Below, piece after piece: positions 9,801 to 14,507 of a stretch of 18,926 nt of DNA (its first letter is position 1; the number at the start of each line of letters is the position of its first letter). The DNA lies in contig CAYIWL010000014.1 in NCBI GenBank assembly GCA_964367085.1, forward strand, positions 1 through 18,926, in the 5' to 3' direction. The stretch comes from JACPIN01 sp964367085 (lineage in GTDB: Archaea > Nanobdellota > Nanobdellia > SCGC-AAA011-G17 > ARS1403). Both the position numbers and the translations under genes were made by a program. The notes beneath the pieces are model-generated. The model was given only the letters and a program-made list of their open reading frames with translations, did not search any database and was not told the origin of the DNA.

Positions 9801-10052
9801 ATCTTTAATTTCTTTAGTTGAGGCTAATCTTGATTGTTTGATTAGTTCGTAAGTCTGTTTATTTGTGCTTATTCCAATAAGAATTCTTATTTTATCTACT
9901 CCCTCCAATGATTTATAGATTTGATGAAAACCGCTCTTATAGAAATAACCAACGAGACAGTCAAAGAATTTAGTATTTTTGATTAACGTATTAAATCTAT
10001 CAGATAATTTATTGCCTTCTTCATTAGTTATGAAAGTTAAATCTTCACTCAT
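6891..10052 (-). CDS. PLD-nuclease / SNF2-type helicase fusion
   Basis: 1053-aa protein. Residues 1-190 form a phospholipase D-like nuclease domain: H130-A-K132 in ERIHAKLYI, then GRIVTGSSNLTKSGLNENLEF at 146-166. Residues 240-770 are a superfamily 2 helicase: YQKDAV (about 250), Walker A DVVGLGKTF at 272-280, DESH at 347-350, motif III SATPLNNTP at 376-384, then the C-terminal lobe with DILSEGVNL (723-731), DLPWNP (741-746) and QRVGRINRV (751-759). The rest (800-1053) is a charged, mostly helical tail ending in a conserved-looking GTFVTGADISGPREVILSEYL. Such proteins translocate on duplex DNA and cut it in restriction-like systems. It overlaps the winged-helix gene by 8 nt (ATGAGTGA) and the methyltransferase gene by 8 nt, pointing to a complex made in fixed proportions. 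The HKD motif is present once, so dimerisation would be needed for a full PLD active site. Confidence 0.9.
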   Translation of the reverse strand: MSEDLTFITNEEGNKLSDRFNTLIKNTKFFDCLVGYFYKSGFHQIYKSLEGVDKIRILIGISTNKQTYELIKQSRLASTKEIKDAYEKKVVEETENAEDTIETEQGIRKFIEWIKSGKLEIRAYPDERIHAKLYIMTFKEGSIDKGRIVTGSSNLTKSGLNENLEFNIELKNRSDYEFALKKFNELWKNSIDVSEKYVETIKQRTWLNDEIQPYDLYLKFLYEYLKEKINIDQEELSRTFFPENFLDLEYQKDAVRDAKIKLEEYGGVFISDVVGLGKTFISALLTQQLDGRTLVIAPPTLLDKNNPGSWPNVFDEFGVRQREFESLGKLDGIIKRGTEKYKNIIIDESHRFRTESTQMYEKLFRICRGKRVILVSATPLNNTPMDILGQIKLFQNAHKSTLPNPKVRDLEKYFKNLQNRLKILDRQKDKDEYLKIIQENARDIRENVLQYLMVRRTRGSIRKYYGKDLERQKLKFPDVIDPQPILYHFDEELDKIFNKTLELITKKLKYSRYMPMGYYTGKTELSGSVKVIMSQLMKILTLKRLESSFFAFKKTIERFIYSYKRFIEEYDKGYVYVSKKYINRVFELAESDDEEPIQKLIESGDVTKYPSKEFSSNFIKDLKDDLKILEEINDMWKKINRDPKLDKFVEILSKDKILKEYKLIVFTESKETGSYLENKLKDKYKVLAFSSKSSEAIRGKVIDNFDPAIKNKQDDIRILISTDILSEGVNLNRSNVVINYDLPWNPIKMMQRVGRINRVSKNPPFDKIYTYNFFPAGPINEKISLKEAAEAKIKAFIEMLGNDAKLLTDEEIKSHDFLFKRLNSKETISGEDGEEDAELKYLTLLREIRNNNKDLFEKIKRLPKKARTARKYKENQTSVLTFFRKGKLRKTFVTKGSNVEEVDFENAVKILEVSKNEKKEKLDAEFYKGLDRNKKEFDEVFIKESEEPTTSRGRSNENKIIKIIKAIHKSKEFTEEDEEYLQDVLDLLKEGGIDKSSIKRILKSIEKEINPLKILAKIKSGIPQELFRGTFVTGADISGPREVILSEYLLKNG

Positions 10053-10299
10053 TTTTCATCTCCTTCACAGCTTCTTCAGGCCCTTTTAAGTTGTATAATC
10101 TTATCCTAGAATCTTCTGGATGAAGTCTTGCTTCTAACCACCCGTATTTTTTCAGATCTGAAATACATAAGCTTACAACCCTCTCATCCTTCTCTTTAAG
10201 AGCTTCTGTAGCTTGTTTATGAGTAAATTCTTTATCTCTAAACTTATTCCAAAGTGTAGAGTATCTCTTCATTATCCATCTAGGTAAAGGTTCTACCAT
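10045..10299 (-). CDS. Small winged-helix DNA-binding protein, operon leader
   Basis: 84-aa protein with a winged-helix look: helix RYSTLWNKFRDKE, HTH helices THKQATEALKEKD and ERVVSLCISDLKKYGWL, then a wing ARLHPEDSRIRLYNL and a short helix. It is similar in kind to MarR/ArsR-type regulators or to the wHTH subunits found at the head of some archaeal operons. The start at 10299 is chosen because AGGGGGA (10306-10312) precedes it by 7 nt; the in-frame ATG at 10323 lies only about 20 nt from the TATA box, too close to be in the transcript. It is first in the operon and overlaps the helicase gene by 8 nt. It could repress the two divergent promoters next to it or act as a DNA-binding subunit of the system; the sequence does not decide between these. 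Confidence 0.75.
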   Translation of the reverse strand: MVEPLPRWIMKRYSTLWNKFRDKEFTHKQATEALKEKDERVVSLCISDLKKYGWLEARLHPEDSRIRLYNLKGPEEAVKEMKNE

Positions 10300-10305
10300 G
10301 ATAAA

Positions 10306-10312
10306 TCCCCCT
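10306..10312 (-). promoter_or_regulatory. Ribosome binding site fixing the winged-helix start
   Basis: AGGGGGA on the - strand, 7 nt before ATG at 10299. It favours that ATG over the in-frame ATG at 10323. Confidence 0.65.
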
Positions 10313-10322
10313 GTGCATAACA

Positions 10323-10336
10323 TAAGTAATATGCAT
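10323..10336 (-). promoter_or_regulatory. Operator-like element, - strand promoter
   Basis: ATGCATATTACTTA, 2 nt downstream of the TATA-like box of the defence operon. It matches the element at 10412-10425 at 12 of 14 positions and lies at nearly the same distance from its own TATA box. The position would let a bound protein block transcription start. The likely ligand, inferred only from proximity, is the winged-helix protein. Confidence 0.5.
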
Positions 10337-10338
10337 GG

Positions 10339-10346
10339 TATTTAAA
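10339..10346 (-). promoter_or_regulatory. TATA-like box for the six-gene operon
   Basis: TTTAAATA on the - strand. An archaeal start about 27 nt from its centre would fall near 10316, giving a leader of roughly 17 nt that contains the AGGGGGA site and ends at ATG 10299. No other promoter-sized gap exists in the operon, where every later junction overlaps or has a single base. Confidence 0.6.
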
Positions 10347-10364
10347 GATTGTTATAAGATGAGA

Positions 10365-10373
10365 TTATGTAAT
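10365..10373 (-). repeat. Third copy of the operator core (ATTACATAA)
   Basis: ATTACATAA on the - strand forms an exact 9-bp inverted repeat with 10418-10426 on the + strand, 44 bp apart, in the middle of the divergent promoter region. It shares the ATTACWTA core with the two elements beside the TATA boxes. Confidence 0.45.
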
Positions 10374-10400
10374 GAATCTATATTCTTTAGAATAATAACA

Positions 10401-10408
10401 TTTATATA
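10401..10408 (+). promoter_or_regulatory. TATA box for a leaderless endonuclease transcript
   Basis: TTTATATA centred 27 nt before the ATG at 10432. At archaeal spacing transcription would begin at or next to the start codon, giving a leaderless mRNA; no ribosome binding site is seen before this ATG, which agrees. Confidence 0.65.
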
Positions 10409-10411
10409 CTT

Positions 10412-10425
10412 ATGCTTATTACATA
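10412..10425 (+). promoter_or_regulatory. Operator-like element, + strand promoter
   Basis: ATGCTTATTACATA, 3 nt downstream of the TATA box of the endonuclease gene; counterpart of 10323-10336 on the other strand (12 of 14 identical). Confidence 0.5.
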
Positions 10426-10431
10426 ACTATT

Positions 10432-11388
10432 ATGTATAAAGTGAAATGCTTAATTTGCAATATGAAGTTTGGGATGATAACAGAATCGCATATGCAGAAA
10501 TATCATGGAATGAGTTGTAAAGAATATTCTGAGAAATTTAATTTAAGAAAAGGACAGATTAATCCTCACCATTCAAAGAATATAATTGGAAAGGGGAATC
10601 CTAGATATGGTGTAAAACCTTCCAAAGAAACCCGAGAGAAGATAAGGAAGATACATGAGGAAAGTGGTAGATTTAAAGGAAAAGGAAATCCTATGTTTGG
10701 AAAAACACATACAAAGAAGGTTAGAAAGATAATAAGTGATAAATTGAAAATTTCCTTGAAAGGAGAAGGAAATCCTTTCTTCGGAAAAAAGCACAAAAAA
10801 GAAACCAAGAGAAGAATTAGCAAGATAAGAATAGAAAGAGGGTTGGCTAAAGGAAAGAATAATCCCTTATATGGAAAAAAGCATACTGAAGAAACTAAAA
10901 GAAGGATATCAGAAAAAAATAAAGGGGAAAATAATGCTAACTTTGGGAAAAAACTCTCAGAGAAAAGAAAAAGAGAGTTATCTAAGATTAAAAAGAAATT
11001 TTTTAAGGAAAATCCAGAAAAACATGCTCAGTACATAATTGCTGAAAACTATAAAAAACAAAAGAATAGGCGGGGCGGATATATATCAAAAAAGCAAATT
11101 GAAATATATGAATCTCTCAAACAAAAATTTTCTGATGCTAGATTAAATCACCCAATTGTTACCGAAAAAAGAGTTTACTTTGCAGATGTTGGAATACCTT
11201 CTTTAAATTTGGATGTTGAGTATGATTGTGAATATTGGCACGATGAAAAGAAAGACAAAATCAGAGATAAAGATATTATGGACATTGGATGGAAAGTAAT
11301 TAGATTAAAGGATAAACATGTTGACAAGATTAAAGGAGAAGAATTATTAAATCATGTTTTGGTTTTGATAGAAAGTAAACTATCGTAA
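10432..11388 (+). CDS. Free-standing homing-endonuclease-like protein (zinc finger, NUMOD3 repeats, Vsr-like nuclease)
   Basis: 318-aa protein in three parts. Residues 1-37 form a Ros/MucR-like zinc finger: C6, C9, H20 and H25, followed by GMSCKEYSEKF. Residues about 53-175 hold five NUMOD3-type repeats (GxGNPxYG or similar, each followed by a basic helix), a DNA-binding module of homing endonucleases. Residues 216-300 form a Vsr/EDxHD-type nuclease: SKKQIEIYESL, A251-D252, D261-x-E263-Y-D265, W269-H270, R278-D279 and GWKVIRL, the order seen in I-Bth0305I-like enzymes and Vsr. It is not inside an intron or intein as far as I can see. It is transcribed away from the defence operon from a shared promoter region and ends just before the suf genes. 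It could mobilise the neighbouring cargo or be a separate selfish gene. Confidence 0.82.
   Translation: MYKVKCLICNMKFGMITESHMQKYHGMSCKEYSEKFNLRKGQINPHHSKNIIGKGNPRYGVKPSKETREKIRKIHEESGRFKGKGNPMFGKTHTKKVRKIISDKLKISLKGEGNPFFGKKHKKETKRRISKIRIERGLAKGKNNPLYGKKHTEETKRRISEKNKGENNANFGKKLSEKRKRELSKIKKKFFKENPEKHAQYIIAENYKKQKNRRGGYISKKQIEIYESLKQKFSDARLNHPIVTEKRVYFADVGIPSLNLDVEYDCEYWHDEKKDKIRDKDIMDIGWKVIRLKDKHVDKIKGEELLNHVLVLIESKLS
10588..10953 (+). repeat. Five in-frame NUMOD3-type repeats
   Basis: Repeat cores GKGNPRYG, GKGNPMFG, GEGNPFFG, GKNNPLYG and GENNANFG begin at residues 53, 83, 111, 141 and 165 of the endonuclease, spaced 24-30 residues apart. At the DNA level the repeats are diverged but share GGAAATCC-like stretches. 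Confidence 0.8.
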
Positions 11389-11393
11389 ACTAT
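11375..11393 (+). repeat. 9-bp direct repeat at the endonuclease/suf junction
   Basis: GTAAACTAT occurs at 11375-11383 and again at 11385-11393. The second copy carries the endonuclease stop codon and runs into the TATA box of the suf genes. One helical turn apart, the copies may be a binding site, or a scar of insertion. Confidence 0.55.
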
Positions 11394-11398
11394 ATAAG
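11391..11398 (+). promoter_or_regulatory. TATA-like box for the sufT-like/iscA pair
   Basis: TATATAAG just after the endonuclease stop. A start about 27 nt from its centre would be near 11421, followed by GGAGG (11427-11431) nine nt before ATG 11441. Confidence 0.55.
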
Positions 11399-11440
11399 GA
11401 TTATCTAAGGATTAATCTATATTAATGGAGGCTGCATAAT

Positions 11441-11890
11441 ATGTTCGAGAAAAAAGATTATGAAAACCCAGATATTATAGAAGAAGAATTAGCAGGGATT
11501 AAAGACAAGAACATCTGGAAAGAGAGCAGAATAGAAGAAGAGAAAAAAATAGGGATAACCCAACCATATCCAAAAAAAACACTAGATGAAATTGAAGGAG
11601 AAACAGATAAAAGAATAATAGACGTAATAAAAAATGTGCAAGATCCAGAATTAGGGGTAGATATTTGGAGTTTAGGATTAATCTACGACATTAAAGAAAA
11701 TTCCAGTTTAGATATTGTAATGACATTCACGTCTCCAATGTGCCCTTACGGCCCGCAGATAGTTTCAGAATTAAAATCCGGTTTAAAAGAAAAAGGTTAT
11801 AAAGAAGAGAAGATAAATGTTAATGTTGTGTTCAATCCGTTGTGGGAGCCAAGTGAAGAATTAAAAGAAGCACTTGGAATGGGAGGTTAA
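11441..11890 (+). CDS. DUF59/MIP18-family Fe-S maturation protein, SufT-like
   Basis: 149-aa cytosolic protein. Residues 55-145 form a DUF59 domain: VQDPELGVDIWSLGLIYDI (66-84), then FTSPMCPYGPQ with the conserved Cys at 101, and FNPLWEPSEE near the end. Family members (SufT, PaaD, MIP18) help load or transfer Fe-S clusters. The N-terminal about 50 residues are acidic, Lys-rich and outside the domain; they include KKDYENPDIIEEE (4-16), which recurs in the next protein. GGAGG precedes the start by 9 nt. The gene is one nt from the iscA-like gene, so the pair is co-translated. It lies downstream of sufC, separated from it by the defence-like block. Composition is strongly Lys over Arg (about 18 to 2 by hand count). 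Confidence 0.88.
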   Translation: MFEKKDYENPDIIEEELAGIKDKNIWKESRIEEEKKIGITQPYPKKTLDEIEGETDKRIIDVIKNVQDPELGVDIWSLGLIYDIKENSSLDIVMTFTSPMCPYGPQIVSELKSGLKEKGYKEEKINVNVVFNPLWEPSEELKEALGMGG

Positions 11891-11891
11891 A

Positions 11892-12578
11892 ATGCTAAAA
11901 AAATTATTTGCAATGAGAAAAGATTTTGAGAATCCTGATTTAGTTGAAGAATTCGAGGAAGAAGTTTCTGCTAATGAATTTGCAGCTAAAAATTCTGAAG
12001 TTGCATATATGGAAGAAGATAAAATGGTACTGAATGGAAAAATAACAAAAGATTCTACTATCGGAGATGTAGTACAAGAGCATCCAGAAATAATTGAAAC
12101 ATTAACCAGTTTGGGTGTTCATTGTGTTGGCTGTCATGTTTCTCCTTTTGAAACTCTGGAAATGGGATTTAAGGGACATGGAATGAGTGATGAGGATGTT
12201 GATGAGGCAGTTATAAAGTTAAATCAAGCTATTGAAGATTCTAAAAATGAAAACAGTGTTTTTGATGAAGAGGTTCATTTGACCAGAAATGCTGCTGAAA
12301 AAATAAAAACCCTATCCAAGGGTAATGGCGGATTAAGAGTATATGTTGAGCGTGGGGGATGCAGTGGATACACGTATGAGATGAAAATCGTTGAGGATAA
12401 AAAAGAGGATGATTTGGAATTTGAAGACAAGGGTGTGAAGGTTTTCATTGAAAAAAACAGCTTTGAAAAATTAAAAGGGAGCTACATAGACTACTTAGAC
12501 ACTTTGCAGGGAGCAGGGTTTAAGATTAAGAATCCAAATGCAAATACAACTTGCGGATGCGGAGAAAGTTTCGGATAA
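11892..12578 (+). CDS. DUF1858-IscA/SufA fusion, A-type Fe-S carrier
   Basis: 228-aa protein. Residues 1-45 are an acidic leader with RKDFENPDLVEEF (9-21). Residues 51-114 match DUF1858: ITKDSTIGDVVQEHPEI, then LGVHCVGCHVSPFETLEMG with C78 and C81, and a helix ending LNQAI. Residues 127-228 are a HesB/IscA domain: VHLTRNAAEKI, RGGCSGYTYEM with C157, and CGCGESFG with C221 and C223, the three Cys that bind clusters in A-type carriers. The ATG at 11892 is chosen because GGAGG (11882-11886) precedes it; an upstream in-frame TTG at 11874 lies inside the sufT-like gene and has no such site. The gene ends exactly where convergent purM ends. It probably accepts and passes on Fe-S clusters made by SUF. 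Confidence 0.9.
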   Translation: MLKKLFAMRKDFENPDLVEEFEEEVSANEFAAKNSEVAYMEEDKMVLNGKITKDSTIGDVVQEHPEIIETLTSLGVHCVGCHVSPFETLEMGFKGHGMSDEDVDEAVIKLNQAIEDSKNENSVFDEEVHLTRNAAEKIKTLSKGNGGLRVYVERGGCSGYTYEMKIVEDKKEDDLEFEDKGVKVFIEKNSFEKLKGSYIDYLDTLQGAGFKIKNPNANTTCGCGESFG

Positions 12579-13718
12579 TTAAAATTGGAGTTCCCTTCCT
12601 TTAAGGTAAAACCCATTGCTTTTAATTCTGATTCCTGGTTTTCTGCTAATCTCACCAATGACTTTACTCTCAATTCCATGATCCCTGGCAACTTTAATAA
12701 CCTTATCCGGTTCGGGGGTTACAATAATCATGCCTTGCCCCATGTTCCAAGTCTTATATGCTTCCTCATCAGCTACTTTCCCCAACTCTTGACATATTCT
12801 CATAATTCTTGGAGATTCATAAAGATCATCTACTACTGCTCCTAATCCGCTTGGCTTTAATGCTCTTCCAAGTTTTCCAGGAATTCCTCCTCCAGTTATG
12901 TGTGCAACACCATGAACCTCTGCTTTTGGCTCTCCCTGATATCCTCCAAACATATCTACTACAGCTCCAGTATATATTCTTGATGGAGTAAGAATTTCCT
13001 TTGCCGATACTCTATTCCTACTATAGTTTCCTCTCCTATCTAAAATATGCCATTCATCTCCATAAACATTTTTCATAATCTTTCTAACGAGAGATAATCC
13101 ATTAGACCTAAAACCTTCTTCTTTCAAACCAACTAAAGAATCTCCTTCTCTAATTTCTCTTCCTGTAAACATCCTACCTTTATTTGCAAACCACACAACA
13201 CCTGCTCCCCAATTATAATTAAATGGACCAAATCCATTAACCCTATCTCCTAATTCAGCAATTTCTCCATTTACAATAGCAACATTTGCATTTCTCGCAG
13301 CATTAATATAACCCTCAGCTAATTGTTTTACTTTTTCTATATGTGTTTCACCTTCTTTTCCTAAAGAGTTTACATCTAATATTGATCCAACTAAAACAGG
13401 TTCTGCGCCTCTGACAACAGCATCATCGCAAACCATAGCAAATAAATCATAAGCAATCGTTCTATGATCATTAGCTCTTTCAGCTAATTCCATCTTTGTT
13501 CCAACCCCATCGAAATTAATATTCATCAAAGTTCCTGGAGGAAGTCCTGAAACATCAATTGCTCTAACTCCGAAGAAATCATCAAATGGAACTATTATTT
13601 CTCCTAATTTTCCTTTTCTATTTTTCCATGTTAATTTAGCAGCTTCATAAAGAACTTGAGAAGCATCATCGCCCAATTTAATATTTACTCCGGCATCTGC
13701 ATATGTAGTTTGTGCCAT
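12579..13718 (-). CDS. purM: Phosphoribosylformylglycinamidine cyclo-ligase (AIR synthetase)
   Basis: 379-aa enzyme turning FGAM and ATP into aminoimidazole ribotide, the fifth step of purine synthesis. Visible: YADAGVN at the N-terminus, INFDGVGTKMELA (67-79), VCDDAVVRGAEPV (96-108), NGEIAELGDRV (150-160), GFRSNGLSLVR (202-212), ILTPSRIYTGAV (242-253) and HITGGGIPGKLGR (273-285), all standard PurM blocks, though with differences from common forms (GEIAELG where GGETAEMPG is usual; FRSNG for HSNG). It is somewhat longer than the usual ~345 aa. GGAGG (13727-13731), within the end of purN, precedes its start. It is last in the operon and meets the iscA-like gene tail to tail with no spacer. Confidence 0.95.
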   Translation of the reverse strand: MAQTTYADAGVNIKLGDDASQVLYEAAKLTWKNRKGKLGEIIVPFDDFFGVRAIDVSGLPPGTLMNINFDGVGTKMELAERANDHRTIAYDLFAMVCDDAVVRGAEPVLVGSILDVNSLGKEGETHIEKVKQLAEGYINAARNANVAIVNGEIAELGDRVNGFGPFNYNWGAGVVWFANKGRMFTGREIREGDSLVGLKEEGFRSNGLSLVRKIMKNVYGDEWHILDRRGNYSRNRVSAKEILTPSRIYTGAVVDMFGGYQGEPKAEVHGVAHITGGGIPGKLGRALKPSGLGAVVDDLYESPRIMRICQELGKVADEEAYKTWNMGQGMIIVTPEPDKVIKVARDHGIESKVIGEISRKPGIRIKSNGFYLKGRELQF

Positions 13719-13721
13719 TTT

Positions 13722-14507
13722 TTAAGCCTCCAATCTCACTCCATTAGGAATTCTTTCATCATCAAAATATAAATTACCTTGTTCATCTTGTGAATATCTA
13801 CCGTCTGCTATATACTCTAAAGTCTTTGGAAATATTACCCAATCGCCAGCTTCTTTTAATCTATCTTGATGTTCATCAGATACAGCTTTAACTTGCGCTT
13901 TATCTTCCGAATCAAAACCAGAAGGGAGAATTACCTGTACTGCTTGAGACACCATAAGCATCCTTCCATAATCAACTCTTTCTTCAATGATGTGAGTAGT
14001 AGATCTTAATTGTCTTTCTCCAGCTAAAATTGCATCCCTTACAGCATGATCCCCGGTATATTTTCTTTTACTTCCATTGATAACAGCCAAATCAGCAGGA
14101 TGAACATTCACGCCAAGAAAAGCATTAATTAGAGGAGCAGTAGCAATACTCATATAGCCAGCATAAGCTGCAACATCAACACCAAAAGACCTTAATTCTT
14201 CTACAGTACCTTCATCAAATTCTTCTCTTACTTTTAAATCTCTTCTTGGTTTTCTTCTTTCTTTGTAAAAAGCATTTATATTTTTAATAACAAAGGGGAT
14301 ATTATATTCAGTTCCAATTCTTGCTGCATTACTTGCAGAATTATCAGTGAAAATAACAACAACTTTATAGGAAGACCTTCCATATTCTCCATCTTCCATA
14401 GTTTTTTCATGCTCAATTATTTTTCTTAAATTGCTTCCAGAGCCAGACATAAAACCGGCAACTCTCATTCTTCCGCTTTCAGGATTGTATAATTCTTTAA
14501 TTTCCAT
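13722..14507 (-). CDS. purN: Phosphoribosylglycinamide formyltransferase, PurN-like
   Basis: 261-aa formyltransferase that moves a formyl group from formyl-tetrahydrofolate to GAR. The phosphate loop FMSGSGSNLRKI (19-30) is present, and the catalytic trio known from E. coli PurN appears as N134 and H136 in NVHPADL, H172 in TTHIIEE, and D179, seven residues after H172 as in the E. coli enzyme. It is longer than typical PurN (~210 aa): there is an insertion around 75-100 (KERRKPRRD) and a C-terminal extension with a NLYFDDERIPNG stretch. It overlaps purD by 11 nt and is followed by purM after 3 nt. It is clearly in the PurN superfamily; purine context makes GAR the likely substrate. Confidence 0.88.
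   Translation of the reverse strand: MEIKELYNPESGRMRVAGFMSGSGSNLRKIIEHEKTMEDGEYGRSSYKVVVIFTDNSASNAARIGTEYNIPFVIKNINAFYKERRKPRRDLKVREEFDEGTVEELRSFGVDVAAYAGYMSIATAPLINAFLGVNVHPADLAVINGSKRKYTGDHAVRDAILAGERQLRSTTHIIEERVDYGRMLMVSQAVQVILPSGFDSEDKAQVKAVSDEHQDRLKEAGDWVIFPKTLEYIADGRYSQDEQGNLYFDDERIPNGVRLEA

Noticed and set aside
792..10299. Naming the locus BREX or DISARM
   Set aside because: No BrxC/PglZ-like, DrmB (DUF1998) or DrmA-like gene is present; only the generic helicase and methylase parts are shared.
10300..10323. Longer winged-helix protein from ATG 10323
   Set aside because: Too close to the TATA box to be transcribed, and the strong ribosome binding site lies downstream of it.
11874..11891. 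Upstream TTG start adding six residues to the IscA fusion
   Set aside because: It lies inside the sufT-like gene; ATG 11892 has GGAGG at proper distance.
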